A stretch of 6,006 nt of DNA, from positions 1-6,006 of the forward strand of contig PWMM01000080.1 of NCBI GenBank assembly GCA_003558195.1, in the 5' to 3' direction. The notes below the pieces were generated by a model. That model was not told the DNA's origin. It did no database searches and worked only from the letters and a program-made list of their open reading frames with translations. A program made the position numbers and the translations under genes. Below are positions 1 to 5,157 of this stretch, in pieces. Numbering within the stretch: position 1 is the stretch's first letter; every line of letters starts with the position of its first letter. Source of the stretch: Syntrophomonadaceae bacterium (GTDB lineage Bacteria > Bacillota > Dethiobacteria > DTU022).

Positions 1-400
1 CAGCATTTCCGATTAAACGGTTACTACCTGCTTCTGTGCTCAATTCCATTATTTCCAGGCCGTTAATTTTTTCTCCCCTGGCAGTAGTGTAATAGTGGCC
101 CAGTAATTGATATGAACCACAGACAGCAAAAATTACCATATTCTCATCAACAGCCTGTTGTATATCTCGGCTCCGGCCTTTTAAATCTTCGGCTACCAGC
201 TTCTGATCACTATCCTGACCGCCTCCCATAAAAAGCAAGTCGCAATCGGAAAAGCTTATTGGATTTCCGGGATTGACAGCGATAATTTTAACCTCAATGC
301 CATGCCATTCAGCACGCCTGCAAAGAGCCAGCATATTACCACGGTCACCATAGAGATTTAGATAATCCGGGTAGAGATGGTAAACATTAATTTTACTCAT
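1..400 (-). CDS. gatD: Lipid II isoglutaminyl synthase, glutamine amidotransferase subunit GatD (3' end cut by window)
   Basis: GatD is the class I glutaminase that hydrolyses glutamine and passes ammonia to MurT, which amidates the D-Glu alpha-carboxyl of lipid II at the inner face of the membrane. Only the first 133 codons are in the window; I recall family members of about 240 residues, so nearly half is missing. The start is ATG at 400..398, with GGGAGG a few bases upstream. Visible features are the N-terminal LYPDYLNLYGDRGN stretch (residues 9-22) typical of CobB/CobQ-like GatD proteins, the GGGQD turn (59-63), and the nucleophile elbow AVCGSYQLLG with the catalytic Cys at residue 94. 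This is the same position I recall for the Staphylococcus aureus enzyme. The partner His would lie beyond the window edge. The start overlaps the murT stop by one base (TAATG), which suggests translational coupling and equal amounts of the two subunits. Confidence is very high because of the motif and the neighbour. Confidence 0.96.
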   Translation of the reverse strand, partial: MSKINVYHLYPDYLNLYGDRGNMLALCRRAEWHGIEVKIIAVNPGNPISFSDCDLLFMGGGQDSDQKLVAEDLKGRSRDIQQAVDENMVIFAVCGSYQLLGHYYTTARGEKINGLEIMELSTEAGSNRLIGNA

Positions 401-1866
401 TAAACGTCCTCCCAGTACGGTTTACCCAGGCCAATTTTATTAAGGTACTGCCGTATTTCCAGCATGGCCGTGTAAGTTGGCAATATAAATAACCTGCTGC
501 CGGGTTCTGTTTGCTCCAGGGCTCTCTCAATAGCCCGGCTCAAGCTTTCTGCAACCTGCAGCTTTTCGGTCTCAAAACCGGCATATTTAAAGCGCACCGC
601 CATATCCCAGGCCCGAAGGCCTGAGGCAATCACTGTCGTAATTCGGCTTTTTGTTACTGCCAACTGTTCAAAATCAACGTCCCACAACCAGGATATATCT
701 TTGCCATCGGCAATCCTGTCATTAATTGCCACGATCAAGTTGATATTACCAGGCTGGTCAAAGATGGTGCGCAGCACTTCGTTAGCGCCGACCGGGTTTT
801 TAATTAAAGCCATGATAATTTCCTTGTTTTCTTTCTCAAACTTTTCCATTCGCCCGAAAGAAGGCGCTGCTTTTTCCAGGGCAGAGCCAATAATGTCTGC
901 TGAAATATCAAGAGCCCTGGCACAGGCAACAGCTGCCAGGATATTATAAAGATTATAAATACCGAGTAATGGGATATTTAAATCAAGTTTTTCATCTGGC
1001 AGGCAGACCTGGGCGCGGCTTATTCCTCTGCTGTCAATGGAGCTTCTGGTAAGGTTAACTTTTGCCTCCGGTCGCTTAAAGTTACAAGTAGGACAATAAT
1101 AATGGCCAATATGGGCAAAATAGATCATTTCGTATGCAAGCGCTTTAAAACAGACAGGGCAGGTTTTAATATCACGGCCGGTATTTTTGAAACTGTTGGC
1201 TGGCAATTTTAATTCCAGGCCATAAGTCCACCTTGAAGCATTAGTCCTATTTTTAAGTGATGATAAAGAGGGATCATCGGCGTTAATGATTTGAAAACTG
1301 CCTGAGGGCAAATTATCCAACCCTTTTTGAATTAAACCCTGGACTGAGTCAATTTCACCAAAACGATCCAGTTGATCTCGAAATATATTAGTTGTTATGA
1401 CTCCGGTGGGTTGCAAACTGGCGGTTAAAGCAGGGAAAGCTCCTTCATCAGTTTCCAGAACAGCTAAGTCTCCGTTCATACGACCCAGCCAGGTGCTATT
1501 TTCAATTAAAGTAGTAGCAATACCCCAGGTTAAATTAGAGCCTGATTGATTATGTATACATCTTAAGCCTGCTTCTTTAATAATTCCACTGAGTAAGGCA
1601 GCGGTTGTAGTTTTGCCATTGGTTCCGGTGACTAATACAGTTCCTCTTGTGAGATGTCTGGCTAAAAGATAGTTTAAATCAGGAGCAATTTTGAGGGCGC
1701 TTCTACCTGGCAGAGTGGTGCCTCCCCTCCCCAGGATTCTGGCCAGGCCAATAAGGACTTTGCCGACCCAAATAGCGCTCAGCAGTCTTAATTTGTAAAG
1801 ACTTCCGATTTTCATTTTGCTTGAATCACTGTGCCATTGCTTATCATGCTTATCCAAGCTATTCAC
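400..1866 (-). CDS. murT: Lipid II isoglutaminyl synthase, Mur-ligase-like ATP-dependent subunit MurT
   Basis: MurT activates the alpha-carboxyl of D-Glu in lipid II with ATP and amidates it with ammonia from GatD, giving D-isoglutamine. The 488-residue product shows the Mur ligase central domain with P-loop TGTNGKTTT (80-88), LETDEG (137-142) and TNIFRDQLDRFGE (159-171). It also carries the four-Cys zinc ribbon that is characteristic of MurT and absent from MurC-F (C236, C239, C258, C261), and the C-terminal DUF1727 domain with DGKDISWLWDVDFE (387-400) and LPTYTAML (462-469). The chosen start is GTG at 1866, preceded by a weak AAGAAGTGA site overlapping the stop of the upstream CBS gene. The alternative ATG at 1815 (residue 18) has no ribosome binding site. 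The protein is somewhat longer than the roughly 440 residues I recall for staphylococcal and pneumococcal MurT, mostly because of a hydrophilic N-terminal extension; residues 28-46 then resemble the usual hydrophobic N-terminal helix. Identity is very sure, the exact start less so. Confidence 0.95.
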   Translation of the reverse strand: MNSLDKHDKQWHSDSSKMKIGSLYKLRLLSAIWVGKVLIGLARILGRGGTTLPGRSALKIAPDLNYLLARHLTRGTVLVTGTNGKTTTAALLSGIIKEAGLRCIHNQSGSNLTWGIATTLIENSTWLGRMNGDLAVLETDEGAFPALTASLQPTGVITTNIFRDQLDRFGEIDSVQGLIQKGLDNLPSGSFQIINADDPSLSSLKNRTNASRWTYGLELKLPANSFKNTGRDIKTCPVCFKALAYEMIYFAHIGHYYCPTCNFKRPEAKVNLTRSSIDSRGISRAQVCLPDEKLDLNIPLLGIYNLYNILAAVACARALDISADIIGSALEKAAPSFGRMEKFEKENKEIIMALIKNPVGANEVLRTIFDQPGNINLIVAINDRIADGKDISWLWDVDFEQLAVTKSRITTVIASGLRAWDMAVRFKYAGFETEKLQVAESLSRAIERALEQTEPGSRLFILPTYTAMLEIRQYLNKIGLGKPYWEDV

Positions 1867-1876
1867 GGCTCACTTC

Positions 1877-2341
1877 TTACATTTGTGCCATACACTGGAC
1901 CATGTCAGCCCTGGTAATAATGCCGACCAATTCATTATCGCTGTTTACAACTGGGACACGGTTGATATTACGGCGGTTCATTAACCTGGCAATATCACTG
2001 ACTTCTGCTTCCTCGTTAACAACATGAATCTTTTTAGTCATAACATCGCCGACCCTGGTATGGTGCAAGCTTTCTATTCCTTTACGCATGGTAGCCAGGG
2101 TTGAAACATCGGCATAGGGAGAAATCCAACCTGATAAATTGGTATTTGGAACCACTTTTACTTTTTCAGAGTAACGGATGATGTCTGCATCAGATATTAT
2201 ACCAACGATTTTTCCCGTGCCTGATAATACCGGAACTCCGCTAAAATGGTGTTCGGCCAGCAATTTAATAACTTCTTGCAGGGTTTGGTCTTCACAAATA
2301 CTTATTGGTGGCGAACTCATAATATCTTTGGCCTTTTGCAT
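1877..2341 (-). CDS. CBS-domain-pair protein, probable nucleotide-sensing regulator
   Basis: This is a small protein made almost entirely of two CBS domains (a Bateman module). CBS1 covers about residues 3-57 and has KDIMSSPP, FSGVPVL and GIISDADI (47-54). CBS2 covers about 95-150 and has VGDVMTKK, NRVPVV and GIITRADM (140-147). A linker of about 35 residues with a Trp-Ile-Ser-Pro segment joins them. Both domains keep the G-x-x-S/T-x-x-D signature that holds the ribose of adenine nucleotides in many CBS proteins, so AMP, ADP or ATP binding is likely, although the ligand cannot be read from sequence. There is no fused catalytic, transport or DNA-binding domain. I chose ATG 2341 (154 aa) rather than ATG 2356 because a full GGAGGT sits 5 bases before 2341, and the longer reading frame would run through that site. 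The stop is 10 bp before murT, so the two are almost certainly co-transcribed, and a role in controlling or reporting on cell-wall amidation is an inference from that. Confidence 0.92.
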   Translation of the reverse strand: MQKAKDIMSSPPISICEDQTLQEVIKLLAEHHFSGVPVLSGTGKIVGIISDADIIRYSEKVKVVPNTNLSGWISPYADVSTLATMRKGIESLHHTRVGDVMTKKIHVVNEEAEVSDIARLMNRRNINRVPVVNSDNELVGIITRADMVQCMAQM

Positions 2342-2346
2342 CTTAA

Positions 2347-2352
2347 ACCTCC
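2347..2352 (-). promoter_or_regulatory. Ribosome binding site that fixes the start of the CBS gene
   Basis: The minus strand reads GGAGGT, then TTAAG, then ATG at 2341. This is a near-ideal Shine-Dalgarno with 5-base spacing. It lies inside the frame that would be translated from the upstream ATG at 2356, so 2341 is the better start. Confidence 0.85.
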
Positions 2353-2385
2353 GCATAGTTTAATATTAATAAAATCTCTTTCTCT

Positions 2386-2394
2386 ATTTTATCA
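2386..2394 (-). promoter_or_regulatory. Possible extended -10 promoter of the CBS-murT-gatD operon
   Basis: On the minus strand, TGATAAAAT (2394..2386) matches an extended -10 (TGnTAtAaT), about 45 bp before the CBS start. The sequence 16-17 bp upstream (GGCAAA or GGGCAA) is a poor -35, so the call rests on the extended -10 and the AT-rich setting. No clear terminator separates the upstream corrinoid-activator gene from this point, so read-through from that gene is also possible. Confidence 0.35.
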
Positions 2395-2438
2395 TTATTA
2401 CCAGCATTTTGCCCGGTTTTGTAACTAAAAAAAGGGGC

Positions 2439-4274
2439 TTACTGGTTGAATTTAAGGGCATCAACAAAGATTTCCTGGAAATCTTGACGGGTTGATAACT
2501 CCAGGTGCTCAACTAATTCAGGTAGTTGAAAGGCTCTATCACGAATTTTTTTTGAGACAAGGGCCATTCTAGAACCATCGCCGGCTGCATTTCCTACTGC
2601 CACTATTTTTTCCGGGGAAAGTTGAGGTAAAAGTCCTATTGTTAGGGCACTTTCTTTGCGCACGTAATTACCAAAAGCGCCGGCCAGAAGAATTTTGTCT
2701 AAATCTTCTTCTTTTAGATCAGCTTCTTTTAGAAGAATTTTTAAACCTGCGTAAATAGCTCCTTTGGCCAGTTGCAATTCACGGATATCACCTTGGCTGA
2801 GAACAATATCTTCCCCGGATTCTGATTCATTTCCCGGTACCAGGATAAACTCCATCCCACCTTCCGCCTGTTTAAGTCTTGATTTAAAAATTTCCGGAAC
2901 TAGATCAGGATTGTCTTCAGGATTAATTATTTTACCGGTAGTATTGATTAAACCGGCATCAACCATGGCTGCAACGGCATCGATCAATCCTGAACCGCAG
3001 ATCCCCTTCGCCGGGCTATCATCAATAGTGCTGATTTTAAAGCCATCACCGGTATATTGCACCGCCTCTACTGCTCCAGCCGAGGCCCGCATTCCTTGCT
3101 TAATTTGTGCGCCTTCAAATGCCGGGCCTGCTGCAGTAGAACAGGCTATCATCCTGCCATTTGCAGCCAGGACCAGTTCTCCATTGGTTCCAATATCGAT
3201 GGCGGCGCACTGGCTCGAGTTTAGATCCATTTCTGTAGCCAGGATTACACCCACTGTGTCTGAGCCGACATAACCGGCAATGTTGGGAAGAAAAATAACT
3301 CGTCCAGCCTCATTAATATTCAGGTTAAGTTCTGAAGCTTCTGTTTCCAAAGCCCGGCTGTAAGCTGGAATAAAGGGTGCAGGGGCTAGGTATGTAGGAT
3401 CTATTCCCATAAATAAATGACTCATCGTGGTATTTCCGACAGCAACTATTTCATAAATTCGATCTTTTGCTACTTTTGTCTGTTTTAAAAGGTCGCTAAT
3501 AATCTCATTGGCAGCTTCAATTACCTTATTTTGGATCTGCTTTAGTTCATCTTCTCCTTCAGAAGCATAGTTAATACGGGAAATAACATCAGCTCCGTAA
3601 ATATTTTGAGGATTGGTTGCAGCCGCAACTGCAAGCACTTCGGCATTATTAAGGTCTAGTAGAGAGCCCATAATCGTTGTAGTTCCGATATCAAAAGCGA
3701 TTCCGTAGATCTGATCACAAGTATCGCCGGGTTCAATAGAGATGATTCTATTATCAATAATCGCTACAGTTACAGAATAATTGTTATTTCGAAGCAAGGC
3801 CGGCAGCCTTGCTAGTTCACGTAACTCTACTGATAAATCATTCCGATCTAGTTTTTTCAGTAAACGCTCCAGGTCGGCGGTTTGATCCTTAACTGACGGT
3901 CGGTTTAATTTAAGGGCTTTTTTTTCAACTACCGGATCAACATCCAGTTTTTCGACTCCACCTTCCAGGGCAGTTTTACGCAAGTACGCTGCTTTTTGAA
4001 CAGGCACTTCTATGGTTAGATCTTCTTTGACCCTTTTTTGACAGGAAAGAACCCAGCCTTCGGACAGTTCTTTATCAGAAAGAAGTTTTTGTTCAGCTTT
4101 AGTCGGGTTGCCGCCATCCCCTTTTACAATTTTTACCTTGCATTTTCCGCATGTTCCTTTTCCAGCACAGTCCCCTTCTACATATAAGCCTGCTTGATCG
4201 GTTGCTTTTAAAAGGTTTGTACCTGGTTCAACTGTAATCTCCTTGTTTTGGGGGATAAAAAATACCTGGGGCAT
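2439..4274 (-). CDS. RACo-type corrinoid protein reductive activator ([2Fe-2S] ferredoxin domain plus ASKHA ATPase, DUF4445)
   Basis: The 611-residue protein has the architecture of RACo and related activators, which use ATP to drive an electron onto an inactivated Co(II) corrinoid protein and return it to the Co(I) state needed for methyl transfer. The N-terminal ferredoxin domain (about 1-95) has a plant-type [2Fe-2S] ligand set: C36, C42, C45 (C-x5-C-x2-C) and C78. A charged linker (about 95-165) leads to the ASKHA fold, with phosphate-1 loop FDIGTTT (194-200), second loop DIGTNGE (360-366), AGPAFEGA (382-389), GICGSGLIDA, and the adenosine-side LAGAFGNYV (530-538) and VGNAAGDGSR (560-569). 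The length fits the family. The start ATG is preceded by AAAGGAG at 10 bases. No signal peptide or membrane segment is seen, so it is cytosolic. No corrinoid protein, methyltransferase or CODH/ACS gene is visible in the window, so its partner (CoFeSP or an O-/N-demethylase corrinoid protein) cannot be named. Confidence 0.9.
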   Translation of the reverse strand: MPQVFFIPQNKEITVEPGTNLLKATDQAGLYVEGDCAGKGTCGKCKVKIVKGDGGNPTKAEQKLLSDKELSEGWVLSCQKRVKEDLTIEVPVQKAAYLRKTALEGGVEKLDVDPVVEKKALKLNRPSVKDQTADLERLLKKLDRNDLSVELRELARLPALLRNNNYSVTVAIIDNRIISIEPGDTCDQIYGIAFDIGTTTIMGSLLDLNNAEVLAVAAATNPQNIYGADVISRINYASEGEDELKQIQNKVIEAANEIISDLLKQTKVAKDRIYEIVAVGNTTMSHLFMGIDPTYLAPAPFIPAYSRALETEASELNLNINEAGRVIFLPNIAGYVGSDTVGVILATEMDLNSSQCAAIDIGTNGELVLAANGRMIACSTAAGPAFEGAQIKQGMRASAGAVEAVQYTGDGFKISTIDDSPAKGICGSGLIDAVAAMVDAGLINTTGKIINPEDNPDLVPEIFKSRLKQAEGGMEFILVPGNESESGEDIVLSQGDIRELQLAKGAIYAGLKILLKEADLKEEDLDKILLAGAFGNYVRKESALTIGLLPQLSPEKIVAVGNAAGDGSRMALVSKKIRDRAFQLPELVEHLELSTRQDFQEIFVDALKFNQ

Positions 4275-4301
4275 AACGGAACCACTCCTTTAGATAAATA
4301 G

Positions 4302-4352
4302 AATTGTTAGTAATTAAAATGGCAGAATATAGATAAAAGCAACCTGTTTCAG
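4302..4352 (-). promoter_or_regulatory. Possible promoter and leader region of the corrinoid-activator gene
   Basis: After the hairpin that follows the tRNA, the minus strand has TTGCTT (inside the hairpin 3' arm) and, 18 bp later, TTTAAT as a candidate -10. The -35 match is weak and overlaps the terminator stem. The call mainly records that a start site is needed here if the terminator works. Confidence 0.25.
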
Positions 4353-4358
4353 GTTGCT
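4335..4358 (-). terminator. Intrinsic terminator after tRNA-Arg
   Basis: On the minus strand AGCAACCTG-AAA-CAGGTTGCT forms a perfect 9-bp stem with a 3-base loop, followed by TTTAT. Counting the last paired base, there is a run of four T. It begins 11 bases after the tRNA CCA end and lies ahead of the corrinoid-activator gene. The T run is short, so partial read-through into that gene is possible. Confidence 0.7.
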
Positions 4359-4369
4359 CCTTCACATGA

Positions 4370-4444
4370 TGGTGCGCCCGCAGGGATTCGAACCCCGACT
4401 TCAGGCTCCGGAGGCCTGCGTGATATCCCTTTCACCACGGGCGC
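4370..4444 (-). tRNA. tRNA-Arg (anticodon CCG)
   Basis: The minus strand folds into a complete 75-nt cloverleaf with encoded CCA. The acceptor stem is GCGCCCG / CGGGCGC (7 bp, all paired), the D stem GTGA / TCAC with loop AAGGGATA, and the anticodon stem CAGGC / GCCTG with 7-base loop CTCCGGA. The variable loop is AAGT, and the T stem CGGGG / CCCTG (one G-U) encloses TTCGAAT. The discriminator is A73. Anticodon CCG (4411..4409) reads CGG, so the charge is arginine. It has its own promoter and terminator and appears to be a single-gene unit. Confidence 0.97.
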
Positions 4445-4465
4445 CTGGCTTAATTATTCAGTGCT

Positions 4466-4495
4466 ATGATACCACCTATCCCTAATTCAAGTCAA
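4466..4495 (-). promoter_or_regulatory. Promoter of tRNA-Arg
   Basis: On the minus strand TTGACT (4495..4490) and TATCAT (4471..4466) each match the sigma-70/sigma-A consensus in five of six positions, with an 18-bp spacer. TGG immediately before the -10 also gives an extended -10. The -10 ends 21 bases before the tRNA 5' end, leaving a short leader for RNase P to remove. Confidence 0.8.
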
Positions 4496-4524
4496 CACAC
4501 CTGAAATCATTCCGGAATCAGTGA

Positions 4525-4797
4525 TGTAGTTTCAGCCTAAAAACCAGCAAGTGCAGTAATTTCCAGGTTGGCCAGACTGTAAATATATTTAGAATTATTA
4601 CCAAAGATTTTTTTGATGGAACTGGCCGGTTAAGGTTTAATAGAGCATTCTGGCGCACCAGCCAGCGCTGGCGAAGAGTCAGGTTTTCAGAGTTCGCGCA
4701 GAAACGTGTCCTTGAGTTGTGGAAAAAATTAGGCTTGATTCAGGGAAAAGCAGATAGTGTAAACGTTGACCATGAGCATGAGGGTGATGCCGCATGA
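4525..4797 (+). pseudogene. Coding-like open stretch without a convincing start; possible gene remnant
   Basis: This frame is open for 90 codons between TGA at 4522 and TGA at 4795. From about 4580 the translation looks protein-like rather than random: KDFFDGTGRLRFNRAFWR, then an Arg/Trp-rich SQRWRRVRFSEFAQ, an amphipathic KRVLELWKKLGLI, and an acidic tail ending HEHEGDAA. There is no ATG or GTG in the frame and no ribosome binding site; the only TTG codons are near the end. I do not recognise a family. It could be the 3' remnant of a decayed or transferred gene, a gene with a frameshifted 5' end, or chance. The local base composition around 4650-4700 is visibly richer in G+C than the flanks, which fits a foreign fragment but is not proof. 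Confidence 0.3.
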
Positions 4798-4892
4798 GCC
4801 CAGCCAGACTTTTTACAGACAAAATTGGACTTGACCGGCTAGCTGCATGCATGTTCATTATTCTTGATATTTGTATATTTAATTTTAATTAA
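4794..4892 (+). CDS. Hypothetical 32-residue micro-ORF
   Basis: ATG at 4794 overlaps the TGA of the preceding open stretch as ATGA, a common arrangement in operons, with AGGGTG 7 bases upstream. The predicted peptide is hydrophilic at first (MSPARLFTDKIGLDR) and then strongly hydrophobic (AACMFIILDICIF), so it could insert in a membrane if made. Its stop falls inside the AT palindrome at 4879-4898. No family is recognised, and with such a short length chance is a serious alternative. Confidence 0.2.
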   Translation: MSPARLFTDKIGLDRLAACMFIILDICIFNFN

Positions 4893-4898
4893 AATTAA
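4879..4898. repeat. Perfect 20-bp AT-only palindrome
   Basis: TTAATTTTAA is followed directly by its reverse complement TTAAAATTAA, giving a perfect dyad with no spacer. It lies 25 bp upstream of the 35-codon ORF starting at 4924. Such a symmetric site could be an operator for a homodimeric regulator. In AT-rich DNA a low-complexity palindrome is also easier to get by chance. Confidence 0.6.
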
Positions 4899-4923
4899 GT
4901 TAAAATACTTGTGAGGTGGACAA

Positions 4924-5031
4924 ATGGCAAGACGAGTGAGGGATAAAAATGAAACCGGCCTAGATCAGATCATGATGAGGGTTGTCAATAAAGACTTTAT
5001 ATTAGCTGGCTTTAAAGAATTAAAAAAATGA
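4924..5031 (+). CDS. Hypothetical 35-residue small protein
   Basis: ATG at 4924 is preceded by GAGGTGG with 7 bases between GAGG and the start, which is as good as the sites of the real genes in this window. The product starts MARRVRDKNETGLDQIMMR and ends with a basic LAGFKELKK; it is charged, has no membrane segment, and could form one or two helices. No family is recognised. It sits alone between an AT palindrome and the yfmF-like gene, with no convincing promoter found upstream: TAAAAT at 4901-4906 is too close to leave the ribosome binding site in the transcript. It may be a real small protein or the start of a truncated gene. Confidence 0.35.
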   Translation: MARRVRDKNETGLDQIMMRVVNKDFILAGFKELKK

Positions 5032-5109
5032 AGCAAGGGCATTTTAAGGCCGTAGCTTGAGTTGAGATAACTGATCTGCGATCCTGTTTAACGCTAACTT
5101 TACATAACC

Positions 5110-5138
5110 TGGGACAGGGGATCTGTTTTCCTGTCCCA
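5110..5138 (+). repeat. GGGACAGG-type inverted repeat / hairpin ahead of the yfmF-like gene
   Basis: TGGGACAGG (5110-5118) and CCTGTCCCA (5130-5138) pair perfectly over 9 bp with an 11-base loop. No T run follows on either strand, so it is not a standard terminator. From memory, hairpins with GGGACAGG...CCTGTCCC arms are dispersed in multiple copies in several clostridial genomes, so it may be a REP-like element; a copy number cannot be obtained from this window. It ends 3 bases before the GGGAGG ribosome binding site and could affect translation. Confidence 0.6.
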
Positions 5139-5141
5139 AAA

Positions 5142-5147
5142 GGGAGG
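5142..5147 (+). promoter_or_regulatory. Ribosome binding site pointing to an ATT start
   Basis: GGGAGG lies 10 bases before ATT at 5158. The yfmF frame is closed by TAG at 5155-5157, so no ATG, GTG or TTG in that frame lies at normal distance from this site. The first alternatives in frame, TTG 5185 and ATG 5209, are too far away to use it. Confidence 0.6.
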
Positions 5148-5157
5148 ATTGATTTAG

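Noticed and set aside
701..949. Plus-strand open frame opposite murT
   Set aside because: It is antisense to the conserved DUF1727 part of MurT, with no ribosome binding site or family resemblance.
1821..2428. Several short plus-strand frames opposite the murT start, the CBS gene and its leader
   Set aside because: They are shadows of the minus-strand genes and their translations resemble no protein family.
2401..2447. Possible terminator after the corrinoid-activator gene (CCAG...GCCC / GGGC...CTGG plus a seven-T run on the minus strand)
   Set aside because: The T run lies in the loop rather than after the stem, and the arms are interrupted by unequal gaps, so it does not have terminator form.
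2764..3273. A 169-codon open frame on the plus strand
   Set aside because: It lies wholly antisense to the well-conserved corrinoid activator and its translation is low-complexity Ser/Pro/Ala-rich, as expected from the complement of a real gene.
4370..4444. tRNA-Arg as an attachment site for an integrated element
   Set aside because: No integrase and no repeated copy of the tRNA 3' end is visible in the window, and the gene downstream of the tRNA 3' end is an ordinary metabolic gene.
4661..4672. 12-bp palindrome GCCAGCGCTGGC
   Set aside because: It is a perfect dyad but short, lies inside the coding-like stretch, and has no other sign of being a site or a terminator.
4687..4800. 37-codon minus-strand frame opposite the coding-like stretch
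   Set aside because: It has no ribosome binding site and a His-rich start caused by the complement of GAGCATGAGG-type sequence; it is best read as a shadow.
4901..4906. TAAAAT as the -10 box of the 35-codon ORF
   Set aside because: Transcription would begin at about 4912-4914, on top of the ribosome binding site, and there is no matching -35.
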